A stretch of 28,769 bases of DNA from JACVRU01 sp040905885. Its GTDB lineage: Bacteria > Actinomycetota > Thermoleophilia > Gaiellales > Gaiellaceae. Both the position numbers and the translations under genes were made by a program. The stretch lies in NCBI GenBank assembly GCA_040905885.1, contig JBBDQR010000100.1:1-28769 (forward strand), read 5' to 3'. Below, one piece after another: positions 15,402-22,837 of this stretch. Under the pieces are notes generated by a model. The model made no database searches. It was not told where the DNA came from and worked only from the letters and a program-made list of their open reading frames with translations. Position 1 is the first letter of the stretch; the number at the start of each line of letters is the position of its first letter.

Positions 15402-15526
15402 GGCAGCGGCCTCCAGAGCCGCTCCTCGGGATGGCGGTAGTCCAGATGCGTGAACGGCCTCACGAGCGCATAGGCCACCACGGCCAGAACGATCACGACG
15501 AACAGGAATGCGGCTGCGACGAACAT
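15398..15526 (-). CDS. 42-residue single-pass membrane peptide
   Basis: A short gene with a strong AAGGAGG five bases before the ATG. The product begins MFVAAAFLFVVIVLAVVAYALV, one membrane helix, then a short tail, RPFTHLDYRHPEERLWRPLP, probably cytoplasmic or peripheral. It starts one base after the stop of the CBS gene, and its stop overlaps the next gene's GTG as GTGA, so it sits tightly between two translated genes. I do not know the family. Small single-pass proteins in stress operons can anchor or modulate partners, but that is only a suggestion. Confidence 0.75.
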   Translation of the reverse strand: MFVAAAFLFVVIVLAVVAYALVRPFTHLDYRHPEERLWRPLP

Positions 15527-15527
15527 C

Positions 15528-16247
15528 TCAACCTCCTTGGTCGGCGACCGGCAGCCGCCGGCCCGCCCCGATGACGCGGTGCAGCGCGACGATGCCCACC
15601 GGGCGCTCCCCTTCGACGACGGGCAGGTGGTGCAGACCGTGCTCGACCATCGTCACGGCGGCCTCGTCGATCGACGCGTGCGGGGAGACGGTCACCGCCG
15701 CCTCGCTCATCCACTCGCGGACGCGCGCGTCGCTCGGATGGACGCGCTCGGCGACCGCCCGCAGCACGTCGTGCGCGCTGAGCAGGCCGATCAGGCGTCC
15801 GTAGTCGACGACCAGCGCCGGCGCGCCGTCGCCCTCGACGATCCGCTCGACGGCCTCGCCGAGCGTGTCCTCGGGTGCGATCCGCACGAAGGCGTCCAGC
15901 ACGTCCGCGACCTCGACGCCGCCGGCCGGCGCCTCCGTCTCCTCCCCGGAGCCTCGCTCCCAGACGAAGATGGGCCGGCCGATGTGAGGCTCCTCCTCCA
16001 GCAGCGTCCGCCACTCCGTGAGGGCGGCGCGAACCTCCGGGTTGAAGAAGTCGTCTGCGACGTCCTCCACCTCCCACTCGACCTCGGGGCCCTCGAAGAC
16101 GAAGGCCACCTCACGCGACGAGAGGAAGACCGCGTGACGGTCGATCGCCGTGTCGGCCAGATCGTAGGGCGGGCCCGCCGCAAGCAGGGACTTGACGAGC
16201 TCGGCCTGCTCGGGACTGAAGCGGGCGATGACGGCCACGCGGTTCAC
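15528..16247 (-). CDS. CBS-domain protein with N-terminal alpha/beta domain
   Basis: A 239-residue cytoplasmic protein. Residues 1-97 form a separate domain (VAVIARFSPEQAELVKSLL, FLSSREVAFVFEGPEVE, then LLEEEPHIGRPIFVWE), a pattern I associate with small hypothetical stress proteins but cannot name. Residues about 113-165 and 178-228 form a CBS pair (VRIAPEDTLGEAVERI, LIGLLSAHDVLRAV, VTVSPHASIDEAAVTMVEHGLHHLPVV). CBS pairs sense adenine nucleotides. The GTG start lacks a clear Shine-Dalgarno and lies exactly six bases after a GATCCT box of the shared stress promoter, so it is probably leaderless. It heads a three-gene transcript. Confidence 0.87.
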   Translation of the reverse strand: MNRVAVIARFSPEQAELVKSLLAAGPPYDLADTAIDRHAVFLSSREVAFVFEGPEVEWEVEDVADDFFNPEVRAALTEWRTLLEEEPHIGRPIFVWERGSGEETEAPAGGVEVADVLDAFVRIAPEDTLGEAVERIVEGDGAPALVVDYGRLIGLLSAHDVLRAVAERVHPSDARVREWMSEAAVTVSPHASIDEAAVTMVEHGLHHLPVVEGERPVGIVALHRVIGAGRRLPVADQGG

Positions 16248-16253
16248 GCGGCC

Positions 16254-16317
16254 AGGATCCCGCGAACGGGGTTCGGCTACATCGGGGGGCGCGCTGATCG
16301 GCTATCGGGGAGAACCC
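16254..16317 (-). promoter_or_regulatory. stress promoter copy (CBS operon)
   Basis: On the minus strand: GGGT in place of GTAG (16317-16314), 14 bases, GATC (16299-16296), 12 bases, GATGT (16283-16279), 19 bases, GATCCT (16259-16254), six bases, GTG start. The spacings equal those of the other copies. GATCCT is identical to the box before Hsp20. Confidence 0.72.
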
Positions 16318-16323
16318 GGACGC

Positions 16324-17169
16324 TCAGTCGCCGGCCCCGGCCCGAACCACGAGCACGGAGCACCGGGCCCGGTGGGCGACCCGCTCGCTGACGCTGCCGA
16401 GCGCGACGACCCCGTGGAGGCCGCGGCTGCCGGTGACCAGCAGGTCGGCGTGCGCCGAGGCGCCGAGCAGCGCGTCGACCGGCGACTCCTGGCTCCACTC
16501 GAGCGCCGGGACGCGCACCATGGCCCGCCGGGGCGCAGCGCCGTGGGCACCGGCGAGCACCGGCTCCTGCTTCTGGAGCCTCACGAGCCCGTCGACGTCG
16601 ACCGGCTTGCCGCCGGTCGCGGCGACGAGGCGCAACGAGGCGCCGAACCGCTCGGCCAGCTCCTCGGCGACCCGCGCCGCCGCGAGCGACTCGGGCGAGC
16701 CGTCGACGCCCGCCACGATCGAGTAGGGAAAGATGTCCGAGTCGACCGGTGGACGCGCCAGGAGCACGGAGCACGGAGCTTCGTGGAGCAGCGTCGTCGC
16801 CACGCCTCCCAGGATGATCCCCGTGGCTCGGCTTCGCCCGTGGCTCCCGACGGCCATCAGCGTGGCCTGCTCCTGTCGCGCTGCCGCGAGCAGGCTCCCG
16901 ACCGGAGAGCCGTCGACGAGCCGAGCCTCCGCGTCGACGAGCCCGTCGAGCTCGTGCTCGGCCTCGGCTCTCGTCTCGGCGGCCTCGCGCCGGAGCTCGG
17001 TCGCGATTCCCGCCCTCGTCCAGCCGGCCTGCACGGCGACGCTCAGGTCGGAGACGGTTACCGCGACGAGCCGTCCGTCGGGAGCGACCAGCCGTTTCGC
17101 CTGGCGCAGCGCCTCGCGGCCCGCTTCGGAGCCGTCGACTCCGCAGACGACCCGCTCGAAGATGCTCAT
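16324..17169 (-). CDS. tandem universal stress protein
   Basis: A 281-residue protein with two UspA domains. Domain 1 starts at FERVVCGVDGSEAGREALRQA and ends near residue 140 with GSHGRSRATGIILGG...APCSVLLARPP. Domain 2 starts with IVAGVDGSPESLAAA and ends GSRGLHGVVALGSVSERVAHRARCSVLVV. The G-x2-G-x9-G(S) nucleotide-binding signature is good in domain 2 and partial in domain 1. Such proteins bind ATP and support survival during stress or growth arrest. The ATG overlaps the DUF1918 stop as ATGA, with GGAAGGAG upstream. Confidence 0.92.
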   Translation of the reverse strand: MSIFERVVCGVDGSEAGREALRQAKRLVAPDGRLVAVTVSDLSVAVQAGWTRAGIATELRREAAETRAEAEHELDGLVDAEARLVDGSPVGSLLAAARQEQATLMAVGSHGRSRATGIILGGVATTLLHEAPCSVLLARPPVDSDIFPYSIVAGVDGSPESLAAARVAEELAERFGASLRLVAATGGKPVDVDGLVRLQKQEPVLAGAHGAAPRRAMVRVPALEWSQESPVDALLGASAHADLLVTGSRGLHGVVALGSVSERVAHRARCSVLVVRAGAGD

Positions 17170-17408
17170 CGCCGCTCCTTCCGCCGCGGGGCGGGATGAC
17201 GGAGACGGTCGACGTACGCGTCCGAGCCCGGGAAGAGCAGCGTCTCGGCGCCGGTGTCGGACCAGCGCACGCGGAACGGCGGCGTGCCGCCCGGCCCGAG
17301 GGTCTCGACGATCTCGCCGTCCCGTTCCGGCTCGCCGAGCCTGTGGCCCCGGATCACGAGCCGGTCGCCCGGCTCCGCCCGCAGGCCGCCCTCGAACGTC
17401 GTGGTCAT
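17166..17408 (-). CDS. DUF1918-domain protein
   Basis: An 80-residue protein matching the DUF1918 pattern found in actinobacteria: EPGDRLVIRGHRLGEPERDGEIVETLG, then PPFRVRWSDTGAETLLFPGSDA. The fold resembles a small SH3-like barrel; its function is unknown. It starts the operon with the tandem universal stress protein (ATGA overlap). The ATG has no Shine-Dalgarno and lies six bases after GATGCT, with GATGG 19 bases further upstream. This reproduces the core spacing of the stress promoter and predicts a leaderless mRNA. Confidence 0.88.
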   Translation of the reverse strand: MTTTFEGGLRAEPGDRLVIRGHRLGEPERDGEIVETLGPGGTPPFRVRWSDTGAETLLFPGSDAYVDRLRHPAPRRKERR

Positions 17409-17414
17409 GCCGAG

Positions 17415-17444
17415 AGCATCGCGCGCGCGGGCGGGCGCGCCATC
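17415..17444 (-). promoter_or_regulatory. partial stress promoter copy (DUF1918 operon)
   Basis: Minus strand: GATGG (17444-17440), 19 bases, GATGCT (17420-17415), six bases, ATG. The upstream GATC and GTAG boxes are absent at the expected places on this strand, but the plus-strand copy's boxes at 17446-17467 lie immediately behind it and could be shared. Confidence 0.5.
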
Positions 17445-17445
17445 C

Positions 17446-17509
17446 GTAGCTTTCCGTGCAGGCGATCCGTGCCGGGCCTGATGCCGCGTAAGCGGCCTCT
17501 GGGCACGCT
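17446..17509 (+). promoter_or_regulatory. stress promoter copy (universal stress protein operon)
   Basis: GTAG (17446-17449), 14 bases, GATC (17464-17467), 12 bases, GATGC (17480-17484), 19 bases, CACGCT (17504-17509), six bases, ATG at 17516. All three upstream boxes are exact. Confidence 0.8.
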
Positions 17510-17515
17510 GGCCGC

Positions 17516-17971
17516 ATGGTGACGCGAATCGTCGTCGGCGTGGACGGCTCGGAGGAGTCGCACCAGGCGCTTGCCTGGGCCATCGAGGAGGCGCGGCGGT
17601 GGGGCGCTTCATTGCGGGTCGTCCATGCCTGGCGGCCCCCCGAGGCATACGTCTTCGACGCGCCCGCCGTGGTTCGCCCCGAGCTCGACGAAGCCCTGCG
17701 GGACGTCGGCGAGCGGGTCGTCGAGGATGCGCTCGCGGCCGTCCTCTCCGGAAGCGACCCGGGGATCGAGATCGAGCGGCGCGTCGTGCCCGACCCGCCC
17801 GTCGAGGCGCTGCTCGCAGCGGCCGCCGACGCGGATCTCCTGGTCGTCGGCTCCCGAGGCCGCGGCGGCTTCGGCGGGCTCCTGCTCGGCTCCGTGAGCC
17901 AGCAGGTCGCCCACCACGCGCCCTGCCCGGTGGTCGTCGTCCGCGCACTCGAGGAGCGGGAGGCGGCATGA
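17516..17971 (+). CDS. universal stress protein, single domain
   Basis: A 151-residue UspA-family protein. VVGVDGSEESHQALAWAIEEA is the N-terminal nucleotide-contact segment, and GSRGRGGFGGLLLGSVSQQVAHHAPCPVVVV carries the complete G-x2-G-x9-G-S ATP signature, so it should be an ATP-binding type. No Shine-Dalgarno precedes the ATG; it sits six bases from the CACGCT box, suggesting a leaderless transcript. It overlaps the next universal stress gene as ATGA. Confidence 0.93.
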   Translation: MVTRIVVGVDGSEESHQALAWAIEEARRWGASLRVVHAWRPPEAYVFDAPAVVRPELDEALRDVGERVVEDALAAVLSGSDPGIEIERRVVPDPPVEALLAAAADADLLVVGSRGRGGFGGLLLGSVSQQVAHHAPCPVVVVRALEEREAA

Positions 17972-18825
17972 GCGGAATCGTCGTCGGCGTCGACGGGTCG
18001 TCCGAGTCGATCGCGGCGCTCCGGTTCGCGATCGACGAGGGCGCGCTTCGGCAGGCGGAGGTGCTGGCCCTCTACGCGCTCGAGGTGCCGACGCTTCCCT
18101 GGCCGGGCTTGACCGGCCTCGTGGGGACCGCGCTCGAGGAGGCGAACCGAGTCTTCGACCACGCGATCGACGAGGCGTTCGGCGGCACGGTCCCCGAGAC
18201 GTCGTTCGCACGCAGGGTCGTGGAGAAGGCCCCCGCCGAAGCGCTGGTGGAGGCTGCCGCCGAGGCCGACCTGCTCGTCGTGGGCTCCCGCGGGCACGGC
18301 GGGTTCGCAGGGCTGCTGCTGGGCTCGGTCGGCCAGCAGGTCGCCCACCACGCGCCGTGCCCGGTCGCGATCGTGCGCGAAGGGCTTGCCGGGAAGCTCG
18401 GCGCGGTCCTGGTCGGCGTCGACGGCTCCGAGAGCTCGAAGGACGCGCTGCGCTGGGCCGACGAGGAGGCCCGGCTGCGCGCGGTGCCGCTCGTGGCGCT
18501 GCACGCCTGGGCGCCCGCCTTCCAGGTCGGCCCGGGCCTGATCCCCATGCCGCTGCCCGTCGAGACGCTGAAGGCCGACGTGGAGGCGTTCCTCGACGCG
18601 GTCGTCGTTGAAGTCCTGGGCGCGGAGCGCGCGGTCGAGGTCGAGCGCCGGCTCGTCGAGACTCCCGCCGCGTTCGGGCTCGTCAGGGCCGCCGCCGCCG
18701 GAGACCTGCTGGTGGTCGGCTCACGCGGGCACGGCGGCTTCGCGGGGCTCCTGCTCGGCTCCGTGAGCCAGCAGGCCGCGAGCCACGCGCCCTGCCCGGT
18801 CGTGATCGTCCGACCGACGGCCTGA
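17968..18825 (+). CDS. tandem universal stress protein
   Basis: A 285-residue protein with two UspA domains, each with a full ATP signature: GSRGHGGFAGLLLGSVGQQ in the first and GSRGHGGFAGLLLGSVSQQ in the second. The near identity of these segments with each other and with the upstream single-domain protein points to local duplication. The ATG overlaps the preceding stop; longer upstream open frame overlaps that gene and is rejected. The last 143 bases are antisense to the 3' end of the P-type ATPase gene. Confidence 0.93.
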   Translation: MSGIVVGVDGSSESIAALRFAIDEGALRQAEVLALYALEVPTLPWPGLTGLVGTALEEANRVFDHAIDEAFGGTVPETSFARRVVEKAPAEALVEAAAEADLLVVGSRGHGGFAGLLLGSVGQQVAHHAPCPVAIVREGLAGKLGAVLVGVDGSESSKDALRWADEEARLRAVPLVALHAWAPAFQVGPGLIPMPLPVETLKADVEAFLDAVVVEVLGAERAVEVERRLVETPAAFGLVRAAAAGDLLVVGSRGHGGFAGLLLGSVSQQAASHAPCPVVIVRPTA

Positions 18826-21451
18826 CTCGGGCACGTACCCGCCGCCGCAGGACGGCCTTCCGCGCCTCCTCGGCGCCGAAGACGAGCGGCGGCCACACCG
18901 CCAGGACAAGCCAGTGCCACGGCCCGATCGGCGCCTGGTGGAAGGCGGAGTTGAGGCCCGGGACGTAGATCAGCGCCGCCGCCAGCGAGAGCTCGAAGGC
19001 GATCGCGACCAGGAGGAACCGGTTGGAGAGCAGGCCGACGGAGAAGACGGAGCGCCGGTCGGTCCGCATCGCCATGCCGGCTCCGACCTGGCCCATGACG
19101 ATCCCGGTCTGCGTCATCGTCGTCGCCTGGACGTACACCGGGCCGCCGGCGGGCAGCGCCGCCCCCGGTCGCCAGCCGCCGAGCAGGAACGCGGCGAAGA
19201 ACCCGGTCAGCCCCGCGACCGCGTCAAGCGGGCCAACGAAGGCGTAGGCGCGGCCGAGCACGCGGAGGCTGAGCAGCCGCTCCCCGCGCGGCCTGGGCGG
19301 CCGCGACATCGTCCCCGGCTCGGCGCGCTCGGTCCCGAGCGCGATCGCGGGAACCATGTCCGTCCCGAGATCGATCGCCAGCACCTGCATCACCGTCAGC
19401 GGGAGCGGGATCGCCCCGCCCGCGAGCGCCCAGACGAGGAAGGGCACGAGCTCCCCGACGTTCGAGCTGAAGTGGTAGAGGGAGAAGCGCCGGATGTTGT
19501 CGTAGACGGCCCGGCCCTCCTCGACCGCCGCGACGACCGTGGCGAAGTTGTCGTCGAGGAGGATCATGTCCGCGGCCTCCTTGGCGACGTCGGTGCCGCG
19601 CCGCCCCATGGCCACGCCGATGTCGGCCTCGCGCAGGGCGGGCGCGTCGTTGACGCCGTCCCCCGTCATCGCGACCACCTCCCCGCTCTCGCGCAAGAGC
19701 CGCGCGAGCCGCAGCTTCTGCTCGGGGTCGATGCGGGCGAAGATCACGTCACGGGCGTGGAGCAGCCGTCGCAGCCGCCGGTCGTCCGTCTCGGCCAGCT
19801 CGGCGCCGGTGATCACATGGGCTCGGCGGCGGACGAGCCCGATCCGGTGGGCGATCGCCTCCGCGGTGGCGCCCGCGTCGCCGGTGACCATGAGCACGCG
19901 AATGCCGGCGCGGTGGCAGCGGGCCACGGCGTCGGGAACTTCGGGCCTGGGCGGATCGAGCATGCCGACCAGCCCGAGGAGCTCGAGGTCGCGCTCGACC
20001 GACTCGACGTCGAGGGACAGGTCGTCGGGCAGCGTCCGCCGGGCGAGCGCGAGCACGCGCAGCGCTCCGCGCTCCATCGCCTCCGCGGCCTCGCTCGCGC
20101 GCCGCCGCTGCCCGGGCGAGAGCCTCGAGAGCCGCAGAACGTCCTCCGGGGCGCCCTTGACGTAGGCCACCCGCCCGTCGCGGGCGAGGTGCACCGTCGT
20201 CATCCGCCGGCGGGCGGAGTCGAAGGGAAGCTCGGCGATCCGAGGCAGCTGCGCCGTCTCGTGCTCGTGCCGCAGGCCACCCTTCTCGGCCAGCACGACC
20301 AGCGCTCCCTCCGTCGGGTCGCCGAAGACGGACCAGCCGGCCGGGCCGGAGACGAGCCGGCTGTCGTTGCAGAGCAGGCCCGCGCGCAGGACCTCGGCGA
20401 ACGCGCCCGGCTGGACCACCCGGCCGCCCGACAGGAAGCGGCCGAAGGGCTCGTAGCCGGCCCCCTCCACCTCCACCTCGACCTCGCCGGCCGGGGTCCA
20501 GAACCGCTGCACGGTGAGCTCGTTCTCGGTGAGCGTGCCCGTCTTGTCGGTGCAGATCACGGTCGTCTCGCCGAGGGTCTCCACCGACGACAGCCGGCGG
20601 ACGAGCGCGTTGCGGCGCGCCATGCGCTGGGTCGCGAGCGCGAGCGCCAGGGTGACCGTGGGCAGGAGGCCCTCCGGGACGCTCGAGACCGCTACCGCGA
20701 CGGCGAGCACGAACCGCTCCTTCAGGCCGAGGCCGAGGACGCCGGCGACGAGGAAGAACGTCGCGCCGATCGTGACCGAGACCACCGCGACCAGCCGCGT
20801 GACGTGCTTCAGCTCGCGCTCGAGCGGGCTCGGCTCGGCCCGGAGCCGCTGCGTCAGCTCGGCGATGCGGCCGAACTCGGTCCGCATGCCGGTCGCGCTC
20901 ACGACCGCCTCGGCGCGGCCGGAGACGACGTACGTGCCGGCGAAGACGCCCTCCTCCGGGGCGACGGGCCAGGACTCGCCCGTCAGCGCCGAGTTGTCCA
21001 CCCTGAGCTCCGTCGAGGCGAGCAGGCTCGCGTCGGCGCTGACGCGGTCCCCGGCCTCGAGGAGCAGCACGTCGCCGGGCACGAGCTCCTCGGCCGGCAC
21101 CTCAGCCGGCTCTCCGTCGCGGCGGACGCGCGCGGTGACCGGAAGCATGCGCCGCAGGGCCTCCGCGGCGCGCTCCGCGCGGTACTCCTGGAAGAAGGCG
21201 AAGCCGGCGTTGACGACCACGACGGCGGCGATCGCCGCGGCCACCCCGGGCATCCCGGCGAGCAGGGAGAGCCCCGCCCCCGCCCAGAGGAGCAGCGCGA
21301 ACAGGTGGACGAGCTGGGCGAGGAAGCGGCGGAGGTGGGAGGGCGGGCGCTCCTCGGCGAGGACGTTCGGCCCGACGGCCGCGAGCAGCCGCCGGGCCTC
21401 GTCCCTGCCGAGCCCGGCGCGCGCCTCAGCCGCGCCGGGAGCCGCGATCAC
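18683..21451 (-). CDS. P-type cation ATPase, Ca2+-ATPase-like (P2)
   Basis: A 922-residue ATP-driven cation pump of the inner membrane. Motifs in order: TGES at 157-160, PEGL at 259-262 (P2 type, as in Ca2+ pumps), phosphorylated Asp302 in DKTGT (302-306), KGAP at 432-435 for ATP binding, TGDGVND at 596-602, then the C-terminal membrane bundle. PEGL argues against a copper or zinc (CPC-type) pump; Ca2+ or Na+/K+/Mg2+ is likeliest. The GTG start overlaps the preceding small gene as GTGA. The family's normal end (EEARKAVLRRR) is near residue 870; with no stop there, the frame adds about 50 Arg-rich residues antisense to the convergent universal stress gene. Confidence 0.92.
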   Translation of the reverse strand: MIAAPGAAEARAGLGRDEARRLLAAVGPNVLAEERPPSHLRRFLAQLVHLFALLLWAGAGLSLLAGMPGVAAAIAAVVVVNAGFAFFQEYRAERAAEALRRMLPVTARVRRDGEPAEVPAEELVPGDVLLLEAGDRVSADASLLASTELRVDNSALTGESWPVAPEEGVFAGTYVVSGRAEAVVSATGMRTEFGRIAELTQRLRAEPSPLERELKHVTRLVAVVSVTIGATFFLVAGVLGLGLKERFVLAVAVAVSSVPEGLLPTVTLALALATQRMARRNALVRRLSSVETLGETTVICTDKTGTLTENELTVQRFWTPAGEVEVEVEGAGYEPFGRFLSGGRVVQPGAFAEVLRAGLLCNDSRLVSGPAGWSVFGDPTEGALVVLAEKGGLRHEHETAQLPRIAELPFDSARRRMTTVHLARDGRVAYVKGAPEDVLRLSRLSPGQRRRASEAAEAMERGALRVLALARRTLPDDLSLDVESVERDLELLGLVGMLDPPRPEVPDAVARCHRAGIRVLMVTGDAGATAEAIAHRIGLVRRRAHVITGAELAETDDRRLRRLLHARDVIFARIDPEQKLRLARLLRESGEVVAMTGDGVNDAPALREADIGVAMGRRGTDVAKEAADMILLDDNFATVVAAVEEGRAVYDNIRRFSLYHFSSNVGELVPFLVWALAGGAIPLPLTVMQVLAIDLGTDMVPAIALGTERAEPGTMSRPPRPRGERLLSLRVLGRAYAFVGPLDAVAGLTGFFAAFLLGGWRPGAALPAGGPVYVQATTMTQTGIVMGQVGAGMAMRTDRRSVFSVGLLSNRFLLVAIAFELSLAAALIYVPGLNSAFHQAPIGPWHWLVLAVWPPLVFGAEEARKAVLRRRVRARVRPSVGRSRPGRARGSRPAGSRSRAGAPRSRRARVSRPPAGLRRRRP

Positions 21452-21654
21452 GGGATCTGCGTCGCCCGGGGACCCACGTCGAGCTGCTCTGCGATGCGCA
21501 GGTGGTCGAGCTCGATGACGCGGGCCACCGCGTGGGCGATCGCGTGCACGGTGGGCACGCCGCCTTCCGCGCGCATGCCCTGGATCAGCTCCTGCTCGAG
21601 CGTCTCGCGGAGCTCCTGCTCGCTGAGACCGAAACCGGTGTAGTCGACGGCCAT
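21448..21654 (-). CDS. 68-residue protein coupled to the P-type ATPase
   Basis: An acidic helical 68-residue protein (SEQELRETLEQELIQGMRAEGG, then VHAIAHAVARVIELDHLRIAEQLD) without a membrane segment. I do not recognise the family. AAAGGAGCGGCG lies just before the ATG, and the stop overlaps the ATPase GTG as GTGA, so it should be made together with the pump and may be a regulatory partner. It heads the operon, about 20 bases downstream of the start predicted from its stress promoter. Confidence 0.75.
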   Translation of the reverse strand: MAVDYTGFGLSEQELRETLEQELIQGMRAEGGVPTVHAIAHAVARVIELDHLRIAEQLDVGPRATQIP

Positions 21655-21679
21655 CGCCGCTCCTTTCGCTGGGGTCCCC

Positions 21680-21743
21680 AGCGTCCCGGCGCCGTGCGGG
21701 GGCCGCATCGGGGCGAACCCGGACCCGGCCTGCGCGAAATCCC
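21680..21743 (-). promoter_or_regulatory. stress promoter copy (ATPase operon)
   Basis: Minus strand: GGGA in place of GTAG (21743-21740), 14 bases, GGTC (21725-21722, one mismatch), 12 bases, GATGC (21709-21705), 19 bases, GACGCT (21685-21680). The predicted mRNA start is near 21673, leaving a 19-base leader with AAAGGAG. It lies back to back with the copy at 21752-21815. Confidence 0.65.
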
Positions 21744-21751
21744 CCGGCTGC

Positions 21752-21815
21752 GTAGTTCCCCGAACAGAGGATCGGCGGGAAGCACGATGCGGCCTCTCCC
21801 TCCGGCCGCGATCCT
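21752..21815 (+). promoter_or_regulatory. stress promoter copy (Hsp20 operon)
   Basis: GTAG (21752-21755), 14 bases, GATC (21770-21773), 12 bases, GATGC (21786-21790), 19 bases, GATCCT (21810-21815). All three upstream boxes are exact. The predicted mRNA start is near 21822, giving a leader of about 32 bases with GGAGGG. Confidence 0.8.
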
Positions 21816-21853
21816 GGCGCCGTATCGGGTCTGCGAGCGAGAGGAGGGAAGCG

Positions 21854-22279
21854 ATGACCACGCTCGTGCGCTGGAACCCGTTCCAGGAGCTCGACACGCT
21901 CGAGCGGCGGATGCGCCGGACCCTGGACGAGCCGGGGCTCGCCCCGGCGACGCTGCCGGCCGCCGACGTGTACGAGACCGAAGGCGAGTACGTCTTCGAG
22001 GTGGAGGCCCCCGGCTTCGAGGAGAAGGAGCTCACCGTAGAGGTGAGCGACCACACGCTCGTCGTCAAGGGCGAGCAGGCCGAGGAGAAGGAGAAGAAGG
22101 AGAGGTCCTTCCGGCTCCACGAGCGGCTCGAGCGGGCATTCGAGCGCCGCTTCGAGCTTCCCGCCGAGCCCGAGCCCGAGAGGATCGCCGCCGAGTTCGC
22201 CGAGGGAGTGCTCACCGTGCACGCCCCGAAGGTGAAGGCGACGAAGCCCCGGAAGGTCGCGATCGGAGCGACGAAGTAG
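21854..22279 (+). CDS. Hsp20/alpha-crystallin small heat shock protein
   Basis: A 141-residue ATP-independent holdase chaperone. The N-terminal TLVRWNPFQELDTLERRM is typical of bacterial Hsp20. The alpha-crystallin domain spans about residues 38-130 (DVYETEGEYVFEVEAPGF, then AAEFAEGVLTVHAPK with the conserved A-x-x-x-G-V-L). A C-terminal VAI resembles the I-x-I oligomerisation motif. GAGGAGGG precedes the ATG. It is the first gene of a run with the GerMN and chagasin-like genes, although a hairpin follows it. Confidence 0.95.
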   Translation: MTTLVRWNPFQELDTLERRMRRTLDEPGLAPATLPAADVYETEGEYVFEVEAPGFEEKELTVEVSDHTLVVKGEQAEEKEKKERSFRLHERLERAFERRFELPAEPEPERIAAEFAEGVLTVHAPKVKATKPRKVAIGATK

Positions 22280-22288
22280 CGCCGGGAC

Positions 22289-22318
22289 GGGCGGGGGCCG
22301 CTCCGGCGGTCCCCGCCC
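22289..22318 (+). terminator. GC-rich hairpin after Hsp20
   Basis: A 13-pair stem from 22289-22301 to 22306-22318 with one G-U pair and loop TCCG, followed by TCCTCC rather than a T tract. It may attenuate transcription into the GerMN gene or protect the hsp20 mRNA end. Confidence 0.6.
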
Positions 22319-22336
22319 TCCTCCGCAGGAGGCCGA

Positions 22337-22837
22337 ATGAGCGCGAGATCGGGACTGGCGGCGGGCTTGGCGCTTGTGGTCCTCGTCGCGGCGCTCCCGG
22401 CGGCGTCGAGCCCGGCAGCCGCGGTGCGGACGGCGCGCGTGTCGGTCTTCGTCCCGAAGGGCTCCCCCGGGAGCCGCTGCGACCGCGTCGTCCCGCTTGC
22501 GCGGACCGTCCGGGCGCCGGCGGTGCTCCGCGGCGCGATGGAAGCCCTCCTTCGCGGGCCGACGGCTGCGGAGCGCAACCGCGGCTACGGGGGCTGGTTC
22601 TCGAGCCGGACCGCGGGGATGCTCCGCAGCGTGCGGCTCGCGGGCGGGGTCGCCTACGTCGACTTCCGCGACTTCCGGCGCGTGATCCCGAATGCGTCGA
22701 GCTCGTGCGGAGGCGCTCTCCTGCTGGCGCAGCTCGACCGGACGGCGACCCAGTTCCCCACCGTCCGGCGGGCGATCTACGCGTTCAACGGCAGCCGCCG
22801 TGGGTTCTACGAGTGGCTGCAGAGGTCGGCCCCGTGA
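22337..22837 (+). CDS. secreted GerMN-domain protein
   Basis: A 166-residue protein with an N-terminal signal peptide (SGLAAGLALVVLVAALPAASSPAAA, cleavage near residue 29), followed by a GerMN (sporulation and spore germination) type domain: VSVFVPKG, APAVLRGAMEALLRGPTAAERNRGY, then VRLAGGVAYVDFRDFRR and ALLLAQLDRTATQFPTVRRAIYAFNG. The domain is widespread outside spore formers and probably acts at the cell surface. Two cysteines (about 49 and 124) could form a disulfide. AGGAGG precedes the ATG. Its TGA overlaps the following GTG. Confidence 0.85.
   Translation: MSARSGLAAGLALVVLVAALPAASSPAAAVRTARVSVFVPKGSPGSRCDRVVPLARTVRAPAVLRGAMEALLRGPTAAERNRGYGGWFSSRTAGMLRSVRLAGGVAYVDFRDFRRVIPNASSSCGGALLLAQLDRTATQFPTVRRAIYAFNGSRRGFYEWLQRSAP

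Noticed and set aside
18914..21643. 909-codon plus-strand open frame
   Set aside because: It is antisense to the P-type ATPase, whose DKTGT, TGES and TGDGVND motifs prove the minus strand; long antisense frames are expected at this GC content.
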